Of a stretch of DNA of 14,140 nucleotides, positions 1 through 8,716 are shown in pieces (position 1 is the first letter of the stretch; every line of letters starts with the position of its first letter). The notes below the pieces were generated by a model. It was not told the DNA's origin and did not search any database. It saw only the letters and a list, made by a program, of their open reading frames with translations. The translations under genes were made by a program, and so were the position numbers. The DNA comes from an uncultured Pelagibacteraceae bacterium (GTDB lineage Bacteria > Pseudomonadota > Alphaproteobacteria > Pelagibacterales > Pelagibacteraceae), in contig CABWYI010000018.1 of NCBI GenBank assembly GCA_902509725.1, positions 1-14,140 of the forward strand, in the 5' to 3' direction.

Positions 1-106
1 TCCTAAAGCAGACCCAGCAGCAGAAGCAAAAAAGGAAGAAGCTCCTAAAGCAGACGCAGCAGCAGAAGCAAAAAAGGAAGAAGCTCCTAAAGAGGAAAAA
101 AAATAA
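1..106 (+). CDS. C-terminal end of a protein upstream of trmD (probably RimM or ribosomal protein S16), partial
   Basis: An open frame enters from the left edge (first complete codon at base 2) and stops at TAA 104-106. It encodes about 34 residues made almost entirely of Lys, Glu, Ala, Pro and Asp, so no folded domain is visible. In many proteobacteria the order is rpsP-rimM-trmD-rplS, which makes RimM or S16 with a charged C-terminal extension the likely identity. This is inferred from position, because the tail itself is not diagnostic. The tail is built from 14-residue repeats and resembles the C-terminal tail of the nearby L19 protein. Only 14 bases separate its stop from the trmD start, so the two are probably cotranscribed. 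Confidence 0.6.
   Translation, partial: PKADPAAEAKKEEAPKADAAAEAKKEEAPKEEKK
2..85 (+). repeat. Two tandem 42-bp coding repeats
   Basis: Bases 2-43 and 44-85 are two direct copies of a 42-bp unit that differ at one base (C14 versus G56, giving Pro versus Ala). Each encodes a 14-residue unit of the form PKAD-x-AAEAKKEEA. A third, partial unit (Pro-Lys then Glu-rich) begins at 86. The near identity suggests recent duplication or slippage. More copies may lie to the left of the window. Confidence 0.9.
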
Positions 107-120
107 TATAAAGTTTGTTT

Positions 121-807
121 ATGTTTCAAGCTCAAGTATTTACACTTTATCCAGAGGTTTTTCCTGGACCTTTAGCCAAAGGTCTTTATGGAAAAGCTTT
201 ATCTAAAAAATTGTGGGAGTTGAACGTAATAAATATAAGAGATGCAGCCACTGATAAACACAAAACAGTAGACGACACACCTTATGGTGGAGGAACAGGA
301 ATGTTGCTTAAACCAGATGTTTTAGCAAACGCACTTGATCAAAAAGTTAATAAAGGAGAAAGAGTTTTTTATCTATCACCTAAAGGTAAAAAATTTGATC
401 AAAAACTTGCTCAGGACTTATCAAAAGAAAAATCGATATCTTTGATATGTGGTCACTTTGAAGGAGTTGATGAAAGAGTCTTAACTACGAGAAATATTGA
501 GGAACTTAGCATTGGTGATTATATTTTGTCTGGAGGTGAGACTGCTGCATTAGTAGTACTTGATAGTATTTTGAGACTTTTGCCTGGAGTTTTAGGAAAT
601 GATAAATCCTCAATTGATGAAACCTTTGAAAACGGTCTTTTGGAGTATCCTCAATTTACAAAACCTCAAATATGGGAGGAAAAATCAGTGCCTGAGGTAT
701 TATTATCTGGAGATCATAGTAAAATTAAAGACTGGCGTTTATCCCAATCTGAGGCTATAACACGCGACCGAAGACCAGATTTGTGGCAAAAATATAAAAA
801 GGATTAA
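121..807 (+). CDS. trmD: tRNA (guanine-N1)-methyltransferase TrmD
   Basis: TrmD methylates N1 of guanosine 37 in tRNAs with G at position 36, using S-adenosylmethionine, and so prevents +1 frameshifting. It acts as a cytosolic homodimer with a SPOUT trefoil-knot fold. The 228-residue protein carries the family motifs: PYGGGTGM (about 54-61), [12 protein letters not shown] (about 109-120), [11 protein letters not shown] (about 131-141), LLPGVLGN (about 153-160), [11 protein letters not shown] and PEVLLSGDH in the C-terminal half, and a final RRPDL. The length is close to the usual 230-250. I chose ATG at 121 ([14 protein letters not shown]) over an in-frame TTG at 115, because the shorter form begins as TrmD proteins normally do. 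No clear Shine-Dalgarno sequence precedes either. It lies 14 bases after the upstream gene and 16 before rplS, the usual ribosomal-operon arrangement. Confidence 0.96.
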   Translation: MFQAQVFTLYPEVFPGPLAKGLYGKALSKKLWELNVINIRDAATDKHKTVDDTPYGGGTGMLLKPDVLANALDQKVNKGERVFYLSPKGKKFDQKLAQDLSKEKSISLICGHFEGVDERVLTTRNIEELSIGDYILSGGETAALVVLDSILRLLPGVLGNDKSSIDETFENGLLEYPQFTKPQIWEEKSVPEVLLSGDHSKIKDWRLSQSEAITRDRRPDLWQKYKKD

Positions 808-823
808 TTTGTTAAATATTAAA

Positions 824-1402
824 ATGAAAAATATAGAAGAAATAAATCAACATAACGTCAAAAAAATTCTTTCAGAAAAAAAAATTCCTGATTTTTTTCC
901 TGGTGATGTAGTTAAGGTTGGTGTCAGAATTACAGAAGGTAAAAAAGAAAGAATTCAATATTTTGAGGGTGTTTGTATTGCTAAGAAAAACAGGGATTTG
1001 AATTCATCATTTACTGTAAGAAAAATATCTTTTGGAGAAGGTGTTGAAAGAACTTTCCCTTTATATGGAACAGTAATAGACACAATTAAAGTAATTCGTT
1101 CAGGAAAAGTAAGAAGAGCAAAACTTTATTATCTAAGAGATAGAACTGGTAAATCAGCAAGAATTGCAGAAAAAATTAGAAAAAAAATTGGAATTGATAT
1201 TGATGTAAAACCTGAGACAGTTACTGAAGAAAATTTAGGCCCAGTGACCAAAGTAAGTGAAACTGAGGTGAAAACAGAAAAAACTTCAGCACAAGAGGCT
1301 CAAAAAGAAGAAGTTCCTAAAGTAGAAGCTAAAAAAAAAGAGGCCCCTAAAGCTGAAACTAAGACAGATAAAAAACTTGAAAATACACCAGAAAAAAAAT
1401 AA
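824..1402 (+). CDS. rplS: 50S ribosomal protein L19 with long charged C-terminal tail
   Basis: L19 sits at the 30S-50S interface of the ribosome. The conserved core is clear: [13 protein letters not shown] (about 22-34), the EG-x-RIQ-x-FEGV segment, and [16 protein letters not shown] followed by [21 protein letters not shown] (to about residue 114). The protein is 192 residues, whereas L19 is usually 110-130. The extra 65-70 residues form a low-complexity tail rich in Lys, Glu, Ala, Pro and Thr, with two 10-residue periodic units near bases 1316-1375. I chose ATG 824 over an in-frame TTG at 809, because the ATG form starts like other L19 proteins and the TTG would leave one base after the trmD stop. 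The tail is probably disordered and does not affect the family assignment. Confidence 0.95.
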   Translation: MKNIEEINQHNVKKILSEKKIPDFFPGDVVKVGVRITEGKKERIQYFEGVCIAKKNRDLNSSFTVRKISFGEGVERTFPLYGTVIDTIKVIRSGKVRRAKLYYLRDRTGKSARIAEKIRKKIGIDIDVKPETVTEENLGPVTKVSETEVKTEKTSAQEAQKEEVPKVEAKKKEAPKAETKTDKKLENTPEKK

Positions 1403-1413
1403 TTTTTTTTTCA

Positions 1414-2817
1414 ATGCCCAATACTCTTTACGATAAAATTTGGAACGATCACTTGGTAGATCAACAAGATGATGGTACAGCTCTATTATTTGTTGATAGA
1501 CATTTAGTTCACGAGGTTACCAGTCCACAAGCTTTTGAAGGATTAAGAAATTCTAAACGTAAAGTAAGACATCCCAACCTCACCCTCGCTGTTGCAGATC
1601 ATAATGTTCCCACAACAGATAGATCTAAGGGTATTTCTGATAAAGAGTCAAAAATACAAGTAGAAACTTTAGAGGCTAACTGCAAAGAATTTGGTGTCCA
1701 GCTTTTTGGAATGGATGATAAGAGACAAGGCATTGTTCATGTTACTGGTCCTGAACAGGGATTTACTCAACCAGGGACGGTCATCGTCTGCGGTGATAGC
1801 CATACAGCTACCCATGGTGCATTTGGGGCTTTAGCATTTGGGATTGGAACTTCAGAAGTAGAACATGTTTTAGCAACTCAAACACTAGTCCAGAAAAAAG
1901 CAAAGAATTTTAGAATAAATGTTAATGGCAAGCTTCCACTAGGTGTTACATCTAAAGATGTAATTCTTCAAATTATTGGAAAAATTGGTACAGCAGGTGG
2001 AACAGGCTGTGTAATAGAGTATGCGGGTGACTTAATTAGATCGTTGAGTGTTGAACAAAGAATGACGATTTGCAATATGACGATTGAGGGTGGTGCTCGA
2101 GCAGGATTAATAGCCCCAGATGAAAAGATATTCAAATATCTAGAAGGTAGACCTATGTCGCCAAAAGGAAAAGATTGGGATAAAGCTTTAGAATATTGGA
2201 AAAATTTAAATACTGATGAAGGTGCTAAATTTGATAAAGAAATAAATTTAGAAGCTGATGAAATCTTGCCTATGATTACTTGGGGAACATCTCCTCAGGA
2301 TGTAATTACAATTGATGAAAAAGTACCAAATCCATTAAATGAAAAGGATGAAGATAAAAAAAATTCATTAGAAAGAGCTCTTAATTATATGGGTTTAAAA
2401 CCAGATATGGAAGCTAAAGATATTAAGATAGACAAAGTTTTTATTGGGAGTTGTACAAATGGTAGAATAGAGGATCTAAGAGAAGCTGCAAAAATTTTAA
2501 AAGATAAAAAAATAGCCTCACATGTTCACGCAATGGTCGTTCCGGGCTCTGGATTAGTGAAAGAACAAGCGGAGCAAGAAGGATTAGATAAAATTTTTGT
2601 AAATTCTGGTTTTGAATGGAGAGAGCCAGGCTGTTCTATGTGTTTAGCAATGAATGCAGATAAATTGAAGCCAGAAGAACGATGCGCCTCAACCTCAAAC
2701 AGAAATTTTGAAGGAAGACAAGGCAGAGGTGGTAGAACTCATTTAGTTAGCCCAGGTATGGCAGCAGCAGCAGCTATATCAGGAAGCCTCGATGATGTGA
2801 GAAAGTATCAAAATTAA
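1414..2817 (+). CDS. leuC: 3-isopropylmalate dehydratase large subunit LeuC
   Basis: LeuC is the [4Fe-4S] aconitase-type subunit that, with LeuD, isomerises 2-isopropylmalate to 3-isopropylmalate in leucine synthesis. At 467 residues it matches the usual bacterial length. Visible motifs are DHNVPTTDR (about 62-70), [20 protein letters not shown] (about 126-145) and three cluster-ligand cysteines at C347 (FIGSCTNGR), C407 and C410 ([11 protein letters not shown]). The C-terminal stretch [20 protein letters not shown] (about residues 429-448) is also typical. The ATG at 1414 lies 11 bases after the rplS stop, with an A8-TAA-T9 run between the genes. One base separates its stop from leuD, so leuC and leuD are almost certainly made together in a fixed ratio. 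Confidence 0.98.
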   Translation: MPNTLYDKIWNDHLVDQQDDGTALLFVDRHLVHEVTSPQAFEGLRNSKRKVRHPNLTLAVADHNVPTTDRSKGISDKESKIQVETLEANCKEFGVQLFGMDDKRQGIVHVTGPEQGFTQPGTVIVCGDSHTATHGAFGALAFGIGTSEVEHVLATQTLVQKKAKNFRINVNGKLPLGVTSKDVILQIIGKIGTAGGTGCVIEYAGDLIRSLSVEQRMTICNMTIEGGARAGLIAPDEKIFKYLEGRPMSPKGKDWDKALEYWKNLNTDEGAKFDKEINLEADEILPMITWGTSPQDVITIDEKVPNPLNEKDEDKKNSLERALNYMGLKPDMEAKDIKIDKVFIGSCTNGRIEDLREAAKILKDKKIASHVHAMVVPGSGLVKEQAEQEGLDKIFVNSGFEWREPGCSMCLAMNADKLKPEERCASTSNRNFEGRQGRGGRTHLVSPGMAAAAAISGSLDDVRKYQN

Positions 2818-2818
2818 T

Positions 2819-3424
2819 ATGCAAAAATTTAATACATTAAAGAGCATACCGGCTTACTTACCAATAGTTAATATTGATACAGATATGATAATTCCAAAAC
2901 AATTTTTGAAAACAATTAAAAGAACAGGCTTGGGAAAAAATTTATTTTTTGAGATGAGATATGATGATAAAGGCAAAGAAATTAATGATTTTGTTTTAAA
3001 TCAAGATCCTTTTAATAATTCAAAAATTTTAATTGCAGGTAAAAATTTTGGCTGTGGTTCATCAAGAGAACACGCTCCATGGGCATTATTAGATTTTGGT
3101 ATCACTTGTGTGATAAGCTCAAGCTTTGCAGATATATTTTATAGCAATTGTTTTAAGAATGGAATTTTACCAATTATTCTTGATGACGAAAAGATTAAAG
3201 AGTTATCGGAATATGCAAAAAGAAAAGAAGAAATTTCTATAGATTTAAAAGAAGAAAAGATCATTTTCGGAAATAGTGAGATTAAATTTAAAGTAGATTC
3301 ATTTAAGAAGAAGTGCTTATTAGAAGGATTAGATGACATAGCATTATCATTAAAAAAATCTGATAAAATACAAAGTTTTGAAAAGGATTTGAAAGTTAAA
3401 AAACCATGGATATTTAATGATTAA
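2819..3424 (+). CDS. leuD: 3-isopropylmalate dehydratase small subunit LeuD
   Basis: LeuD is the swivelling small subunit of isopropylmalate isomerase and completes the active site of LeuC. The 201-residue protein shows the hallmark segments [16 protein letters not shown] (about 18-33) and [20 protein letters not shown] (about 73-92), with the SSREHAPW loop that contacts the substrate carboxylates. The length is typical of the proteobacterial stand-alone LeuD. ATG 2819 follows the leuC stop after one base, and the last 8 bases overlap the start of leuB in another frame, which suggests translational coupling along leuCDB. Confidence 0.98.
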   Translation: MQKFNTLKSIPAYLPIVNIDTDMIIPKQFLKTIKRTGLGKNLFFEMRYDDKGKEINDFVLNQDPFNNSKILIAGKNFGCGSSREHAPWALLDFGITCVISSSFADIFYSNCFKNGILPIILDDEKIKELSEYAKRKEEISIDLKEEKIIFGNSEIKFKVDSFKKKCLLEGLDDIALSLKKSDKIQSFEKDLKVKKPWIFND

Positions 3425-4523
3425 AGTTAAAAAAAGAAAAATATTGTTATTACCAGGAGATGGAATTGGTCCAGAAGTTATTGGTGAAGTAAGAAAAATC
3501 ATTAATTGGTTTAATGATAAAAAATCACTTGATTTCGAAATAGATGAAGATCTTGCCGGGGGTTGTTCCTATGACAAACATGGAACTCCAATCACTGATG
3601 AGGTGTTTTATAAAGCTTTAGAAAGTGCAGTAGTGATGTTAGGCGCAGTTGGTGGTCCAAAATGGGACGGTGTTGAATTTTCAAAAAAGCCTGAGAGAGC
3701 TTTATTAAAATTAAGAAAAGAATTAAAATTATTTGCTAACTTAAGACCAGCAATATGTTTTGAACAATTAGTTGATGCATCAACATTAAAACCAGAAATA
3801 GTTTCTGGTTTAGACATAATGATTGTCAGAGAACTAACAGGTGGAATATATTTTGGTGAACCAAGAGGCATTAAGCCTATCGAAAACGGTGAGAGAAAAG
3901 GAATTAATACTCATACTTATACAAGCAGTGAAATTACAAGAGTTGCTAGAGTAGCTTTTGACTTGGCTAAAAAAAGATCAAACAAAGTTACCTCTTGTGA
4001 AAAATCTAATGTCATGGAAGCAGGTCAACTTTGGAAGGAAGAAGTCCAGATATTACACGATAAAGAATATAAAGATGTTGAATTAAGTCATATGCTTGCA
4101 GACAATTGTTCAATGCAGTTATTAAGAAACCCTAAACAATTTGATGTAATAGTAACTGATAATTTGTTTGGAGACATGCTTTCAGATCAAGCTTCTATGT
4201 TAACCGGATCTTTAGGTCTTTTACCATCTGCATCTTTGGGAGGAAAAAATAAAGATGGTGAGATGAGAGCTATGTACGAACCTATTCATGGATCTGCTCC
4301 CGATATTGCAGATAAAGGTATTGCTAATCCTATTGCCAGTGTATTGAGTTTTGCTATGGCTTTAAGATACTCATTAGACCTAGATAAAGAGGCTATAGCT
4401 TTAGAAAAAGCAGTACAGGATGTTCTAAATGATGGCCTAAGAACTAAAGATATCTTATCGAATGGAACAAAAGAAGTTTCTACCTCACAAATGGGTGATG
4501 CGATAATTTCAAAATTGCAATAA
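3417..4523 (+). CDS. leuB: 3-isopropylmalate dehydrogenase LeuB
   Basis: LeuB oxidises and decarboxylates 3-isopropylmalate to 2-oxoisocaproate with NAD+, the step before the final transamination to leucine. The 368-residue protein has the family motifs in order: [11 protein letters not shown] (about 11-21), GAVGGPKWD (about 76-84), [17 protein letters not shown] (about 109-125), [14 protein letters not shown] with Tyr145 (about 138-151), [14 protein letters not shown] with catalytic Lys196, [12 protein letters not shown] with the metal-binding aspartates (about 246-257), and the NAD-binding [18 protein letters not shown] (about 288-305). It starts at ATG 3417 inside the end of leuD. The DMSP genes follow after 26 bases. 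leuA, needed to make the pathway's first intermediate, is not in this window. Confidence 0.98.
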   Translation: MIKVKKRKILLLPGDGIGPEVIGEVRKIINWFNDKKSLDFEIDEDLAGGCSYDKHGTPITDEVFYKALESAVVMLGAVGGPKWDGVEFSKKPERALLKLRKELKLFANLRPAICFEQLVDASTLKPEIVSGLDIMIVRELTGGIYFGEPRGIKPIENGERKGINTHTYTSSEITRVARVAFDLAKKRSNKVTSCEKSNVMEAGQLWKEEVQILHDKEYKDVELSHMLADNCSMQLLRNPKQFDVIVTDNLFGDMLSDQASMLTGSLGLLPSASLGGKNKDGEMRAMYEPIHGSAPDIADKGIANPIASVLSFAMALRYSLDLDKEAIALEKAVQDVLNDGLRTKDILSNGTKEVSTSQMGDAIISKLQ

Positions 4524-4543
4524 TCTGTCAATTATTCTACACT
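4515..4543 (+). promoter_or_regulatory. Possible sigma70-like promoter for the dmd genes (leaderless candidate)
   Basis: TTGCAA at 4515-4520 and TACACT at 4538-4543 are 17 bases apart. Each matches the sigma70 consensus at 4 of 6 positions. The predicted transcription start, about 7 bases after the -10 box, falls at the A of the dmdC ATG (4550). The 26-base gap here is the largest between genes in the window and has no Shine-Dalgarno-like sequence. In DNA this AT-rich such matches arise often by chance, so this is a weak call. Confidence 0.2.
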
Positions 4544-4549
4544 AATTTC

Positions 4550-6313
4550 ATGCCAAGCTATATTGCACCTGTGGAAGATATGATGTTTCTCTTTGAAAAA
4601 TTGAGAGATAATAAAAACTATAATGAGTTAGAAAAATATAAAGAAGTAAGCTCAGATTTAGTTAAAGATATTTTAGAAGAAGCTGCAAAAATTAATCAAA
4701 ATTTAATTTTACCGCTTGCAAAAGCAGGAGATGAAAATCCTGCAGTTCTAGAAAACGGAGTAGTAAGGACTCCTCCAGGATATAAAGAAGCCTATAAAAA
4801 GTATATTGAGGATGGATGGACCTCATTATCTTGTGATCCGAAATATGGTGGCCAAGGAATGCCAAAAACAGTAAGTGCATTTTTTGATGAGATGTTATCT
4901 TCTGCAAGTTTATCTTTTAAACTTTACAGCGAGCTTAGTATAGGTGCCTATAATTGTATTAATCATCATGCATCAGATGAATTAAAAAATAAATATTTAC
5001 CAAAGATAGTTGAGGGCAAATGGAGTGGTACTATGTGTTTAACAGAGCCTGTTTGTGGAACTGATTTAGGACTTTTAAAAACAAAAGCTGAAAAAAAAAG
5101 TGATGGAACATATAAAATTAGTGGTCAAAAAATATTTATAACTTCAGGAGATCACGATCTCACTGAAAATATAATTCATTTAGTAATTGCTAGAGCTACA
5201 GACTCTCCAGCTGGCACTAAAGGGATAAGTTTATTTTTAGTTCCAAAATTTGTAGTTAATGAAGACGGAAGTGTTGGTCCAAGAAATGGTATATCAACGG
5301 GATCTATTGAAAGTAAAATGGGTATAAAAGGTTCTGCTACTTGCGTATTAAATTTTGAAGATGCTACTGGCTATATGATTGGTAAAAAAGATAAAGGTTT
5401 AAATGCAATGTTTACTATGATGAATCTTGAGAGAATAGTTGTTGGTATTCAAGGTTTAGGGATTTCAGAAATCGCTTATCAAAACTCACTCGCTTATGCA
5501 AAAGAGAGAAAACAAGGCATGACAAATAAAACAAAATCAACTAATGGTGCTGATTTTATAATTGAACATGCAGATATAAGAAGATCTCTATTGAACATGA
5601 AATCAATTATCGAGGGTGAAAGAGCTTTATGCTTTTGGTTATCACAACAAACAGAGGTTAGTTTAAATCATCCTGATGAAAAAGTACGTCAGGAAGCTTC
5701 TGATTTTGTTTCATTAATGACACCAGTGGTAAAATCATTGTTTACTGATTTAGGTATGGAAATTACTAATGATGCAATGCAAATCCATGGTGGATATGGT
5801 TATACAAAAGATCAAGGAATAGAACAGCTGTATAGAGATAATAGAATAACACCAATATATGAAGGTACAAATTCGGTGCAGGCTGCAGATTTAGTTTTTA
5901 GAAAATTATCTAATAAAAATGGAGATATAATTAATAAATTTATAGATTTAATTAAATCTGAAGCTAATTTAGATAACGAAAAAATTAAGCCATTTACAAA
6001 AGAGTTTATATATTATTTAGATATTTTAACCAGGTTTAGTAAATGGATAAACGAAAAAATGAAAACTGATAAAGACGATGTTAGTGCCGCAGCAAATGAT
6101 TATCTAAAAACTCTTGGTTTTGTTTCTATTGCTTATGCCTGGATAAAGGTACTGAATGTAAGTTTTCAAGATTATAATGAAAATAAAAATTTTTATGACG
6201 ATAAAATAAATACTGCAAAATTTTATTTTGATAAAGTATTACCGAGAGTTGAGCAGCATTATAAATCTGCTACTTCTGGAAGCTCAAACATAATGAATTT
6301 CAAATTTAATTAA
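4550..6313 (+). CDS. dmdC: Acyl-CoA dehydrogenase, DmdC-type (3-methylmercaptopropionyl-CoA dehydrogenase)
   Basis: This is probably the FAD enzyme that oxidises MMPA-CoA to methylthioacryloyl-CoA, the third step of DMSP demethylation. The 587-residue protein has the long architecture of the DmdC/FadE-like group: an N-terminal extension starting MPSYIAPVEDMMF, the FAD/substrate segment MCLTEPVCGTDLGLLKTKA (about 162-180), KIFITSGDHD (about 194-203), GIKGSATCVLNF (about 258-269), MQIHGGYGYTKDQGIEQLYR (about 410-429) and RITPIYEGTNSVQ. Glu438 in this last motif corresponds to the catalytic base of the family. A further C-terminal helical domain follows. Family membership is certain. The MMPA-CoA specificity is inferred from the adjacent DmdB-type ligase and dmdA, because related dehydrogenases act on other acyl-CoAs. 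Only one base separates it from the ligase gene. Confidence 0.9.
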   Translation: MPSYIAPVEDMMFLFEKLRDNKNYNELEKYKEVSSDLVKDILEEAAKINQNLILPLAKAGDENPAVLENGVVRTPPGYKEAYKKYIEDGWTSLSCDPKYGGQGMPKTVSAFFDEMLSSASLSFKLYSELSIGAYNCINHHASDELKNKYLPKIVEGKWSGTMCLTEPVCGTDLGLLKTKAEKKSDGTYKISGQKIFITSGDHDLTENIIHLVIARATDSPAGTKGISLFLVPKFVVNEDGSVGPRNGISTGSIESKMGIKGSATCVLNFEDATGYMIGKKDKGLNAMFTMMNLERIVVGIQGLGISEIAYQNSLAYAKERKQGMTNKTKSTNGADFIIEHADIRRSLLNMKSIIEGERALCFWLSQQTEVSLNHPDEKVRQEASDFVSLMTPVVKSLFTDLGMEITNDAMQIHGGYGYTKDQGIEQLYRDNRITPIYEGTNSVQAADLVFRKLSNKNGDIINKFIDLIKSEANLDNEKIKPFTKEFIYYLDILTRFSKWINEKMKTDKDDVSAAANDYLKTLGFVSIAYAWIKVLNVSFQDYNENKNFYDDKINTAKFYFDKVLPRVEQHYKSATSGSSNIMNFKFN

Positions 6314-6314
6314 G

Positions 6315-7931
6315 ATGAATCATTACGATACAAATTTAGATAAAAATGCTGCAAATTATGTTCCTTTAACACCTTTGTCTTTTTTAGAAAGAGCAAAAGA
6401 TGTTTACCCAAATTATGAGGCAATAGTATATGAGGATAGAAAATATACTTGGAATGAGGTTTATAGAAGAGCCACTAAATTTGCTAGCGCATTAGAAAAA
6501 ATTGGTATTAAAAAAGGAGATACTGTCTCGTTTTTAGCTTTTAACACCCCAGAAATTTTTGAGGCTCATTATTCTGTCCCAATGACTGGTGCTGTGTTAA
6601 ATACGATTAATATTAGATTAGATGCAAATACTATTTCTTACATTCTTAATCATAGCGATGCAAAAGTTCTGGTAGTTGACAGACAGCTTCATGTAGAAGT
6701 GAAAAAAGCTTTGAGCAAATTAGAAAAAAAAATAACGATAATTGATATTCATGATAAATTTGCCGATCAATCGAAATTAGAAAAAATTGGCGATTTGGAG
6801 TATGAAAAATTTCTTAATACAGGTGATGATAATTATATTTGGAAAATGCCAGAAGATGAATGGCAGGCTATATCTTTAAGTTACACTTCAGGCACAACTG
6901 GAAATCCTAAGGGTGTTGTTTATCATCATAGAGGCTCTTATCTAATGTCGACAGGAAGTGCAGTCGCTTGGAATATGCCTAATAGATTAAATTTTTTAAC
7001 AATTGTGCCAATGTTCCACTGCAATGGTTGGTGTTACCCCTGGACGGTTCCAATGTTGAATGGAAGAACTATTTGTTTACGAAATATAGATGTTAAAAAG
7101 ATTTTCGAGTTAATAGATAAGTATGATGTTACTCATTTTGGAGGTGCACCAATTGTATTAAACATGATAACAGGCGCTCCTGAAAGTGATCGAAAAAAAC
7201 TAAAAAACAAAGTTCATGTACTTACTGCTGGGGCTCCACCGCCAAGTATAATTTTTAAAAAAATGAAAGAACTTGGTTTTGAAGTGATGCATGTTTATGG
7301 TTTAACAGAAACATATGGTCATGTCACTCAATGTGCTTGGAATGATGATTGGAATGGATTTGAGGAAGAAAAGCAAAATGAAATTAAAGCAAGACAAGGA
7401 GTTAGATATCCCAATCTTGAGGGAGCATCAATTATGGATCCTGAGACGATGAAAGAAGTCCCAAAAGATGGAAAAACTATTGGTGAAATAATGCTTAGAG
7501 GAAACGTGGTAATGAAAGGTTATTTTAAAGATAAAGATGCCACTGACAAAGCTATGGCTGGTGGTTGGTTTCATTCTGGAGATCTAGCGGTAATGCATCC
7601 AGATGGATATATTAAAATACAGGACAGGTCAAAAGATATAATTATTTCTGGTGGAGAAAATATTTCATCGATTGAAATAGAAAATACTTTATCCAAACAT
7701 CCTTCAGTATCAATTGCTGCTGTAGTTGCTAAACCTGATGAAAAGTGGGGGGAAGTTCCCTGCGCATTTATTGAGATGGTTAAAGATAAACCTACTACAG
7801 AGAAAGAGTTAATAAGCTTCTGTAAAGAAACTTTAGCTGGTTTTAAGGTTCCAAAACAGGTTGTTTTTTGTGAATTACCTAAAACTTCTACAGGTAAAAT
7901 TCAGAAATTTGAGCTTAGAAAAAAATTTTAG
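6315..7931 (+). CDS. dmdB: Acyl-CoA ligase, DmdB-type (3-methylmercaptopropionate-CoA ligase)
   Basis: This is a member of the acyl-adenylate-forming (ANL) superfamily, likely to activate MMPA with ATP and CoA to MMPA-CoA, the step after DmdA. The 538-residue protein shows the AMP/phosphate loop SYTSGTTGNPKG (about 189-200), MFHCNGWCYPW with His235 and Trp239 as found in DmdB-like ligases, YGLTETYGH (about 328-336), GWFHSGDLAVMHPDG with the ribose-binding Asp (about 417-431), the hinge DRSKDIIISGGENIS (about 437-451), and PKTSTGKIQK with catalytic Lys528. ATG 6315 follows the dehydrogenase stop after one base. The DmdB name rests on motif similarity plus position beside dmdC and dmdA. Short- or medium-chain fatty acids are possible alternative substrates. 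Confidence 0.9.
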   Translation: MNHYDTNLDKNAANYVPLTPLSFLERAKDVYPNYEAIVYEDRKYTWNEVYRRATKFASALEKIGIKKGDTVSFLAFNTPEIFEAHYSVPMTGAVLNTINIRLDANTISYILNHSDAKVLVVDRQLHVEVKKALSKLEKKITIIDIHDKFADQSKLEKIGDLEYEKFLNTGDDNYIWKMPEDEWQAISLSYTSGTTGNPKGVVYHHRGSYLMSTGSAVAWNMPNRLNFLTIVPMFHCNGWCYPWTVPMLNGRTICLRNIDVKKIFELIDKYDVTHFGGAPIVLNMITGAPESDRKKLKNKVHVLTAGAPPPSIIFKKMKELGFEVMHVYGLTETYGHVTQCAWNDDWNGFEEEKQNEIKARQGVRYPNLEGASIMDPETMKEVPKDGKTIGEIMLRGNVVMKGYFKDKDATDKAMAGGWFHSGDLAVMHPDGYIKIQDRSKDIIISGGENISSIEIENTLSKHPSVSIAAVVAKPDEKWGEVPCAFIEMVKDKPTTEKELISFCKETLAGFKVPKQVVFCELPKTSTGKIQKFELRKKF

Positions 7932-7939
7932 GTAATTGA

Positions 7940-8716
7940 TTGAAAGTAACTATAGAAAATAAAAGCGTTTATGCTTCTGATGCTGGACAAGGTATAGAAA
8001 ATTTTAAAGATACAATAGTATTTTTGCATGGAAGTGGTTTATCACATATTGTCTGGTCTCTAACAGAACAATTTTTTTCAAATAACAAATTTAATGTTTT
8101 ATCAATTGATTTACCCGGGCATGGGAATTCTGAAGGCCCATGTTTAGATAGTATCGAAAAAATTGCAGATTGGTTAGAAAAAGTTTTTGAGGAATTAAAA
8201 CTGAAGAATATAATTCTTGTAGGTCATTCTCAAGGTTGTTTAGAAGCTTTAGAATATTCATTTAAATATAAAGATAGATTAAAAAAAATAGTATTTATTG
8301 GAGGCTCTTATCGAATGCCCGTTAATAAAGATCTAATTGATTTAGCGTCAGATGGAGATTCTGATGCTGTCAAATTAATGATGAAATGGGGTTTTGAAGG
8401 TTCAAAAAAATTTATTGGTGGAAACCCAGTAGAAAAGATAATCCAATCACCTAGAGACATTAGTAAAATTTTGGCAGTTGATCTAATTGCGTGCAATAAT
8501 TATCAAAATGGTTCCGACGCAGCGAAAGCTATAAATTGTCAGGCTATGTTTATATTTGGAGAACTTGATAAGATGGCCAATTTAGAAAGTGGAAAAAAAT
8601 TTGCAAATTTAGTCAAAAATTCAACTACTCATATAATTATGGGATCAGGTCACATGATTATGATTGAAAAAGCTTTTGAAATGCGAGAAAAGATTTTGGA
8701 ATTTTTAAATAAATGA
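7940..8716 (+). CDS. Alpha/beta hydrolase of unassigned function in the DMSP demethylation cluster
   Basis: A 258-residue soluble alpha/beta-fold hydrolase with a complete catalytic set: oxyanion-hole motif FLHGSG (HG at 30-31), nucleophile elbow GHSQG with Ser97, the acid Asp210 in FGELDKM, and His238 in GSGHMIM. The segment of about 120-190 would be the lid that sets substrate choice. No signal peptide is seen. The start is a TTG at 7940, 8 bases after the dmdB stop. The next in-frame Met is near residue 127, beyond the nucleophile, so translation must begin at a non-ATG codon. Its last 4 bases overlap the dmdA start (ATGA), implying coupled translation. The true substrate is unknown. A CoA thioester of the DMSP route is plausible from context, but the sequence alone allows an esterase, thioesterase or other hydrolase. 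Confidence 0.9.
   Translation: MKVTIENKSVYASDAGQGIENFKDTIVFLHGSGLSHIVWSLTEQFFSNNKFNVLSIDLPGHGNSEGPCLDSIEKIADWLEKVFEELKLKNIILVGHSQGCLEALEYSFKYKDRLKKIVFIGGSYRMPVNKDLIDLASDGDSDAVKLMMKWGFEGSKKFIGGNPVEKIIQSPRDISKILAVDLIACNNYQNGSDAAKAINCQAMFIFGELDKMANLESGKKFANLVKNSTTHIIMGSGHMIMIEKAFEMREKILEFLNK

Noticed and set aside
115..120. TTG at 115 as the trmD start, giving two extra residues
   Set aside because: ATG at 121 gives the normal TrmD N-terminus and no ribosome binding site favours the TTG.
809..823. TTG at 809 as the rplS start
   Set aside because: It would add 5 residues not seen in L19 proteins; the ATG at 824 fits the family start.
1392..1411. A8-TAA-T9 run at the end of rplS, resembling a terminator
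   Set aside because: The pairing would be A-T only with a 3-base loop and no GC stem, and half of it is the Lys codons and stop of rplS. It is too weak to call an intrinsic terminator in DNA this AT-rich.
4524..4549. Riboswitch or leader RNA before the dmd genes
   Set aside because: 26 bases are too few for a SAM or glycine riboswitch and no pairing structure is visible.
4692..4907. Antisense open frame across dmdC, and similar ones across leuD, leuB, the hydrolase, asd, sdhA and sdhB
   Set aside because: They lie entirely or almost entirely opposite strongly conserved genes, show no family motifs, and are expected by chance in AT-rich coding DNA.
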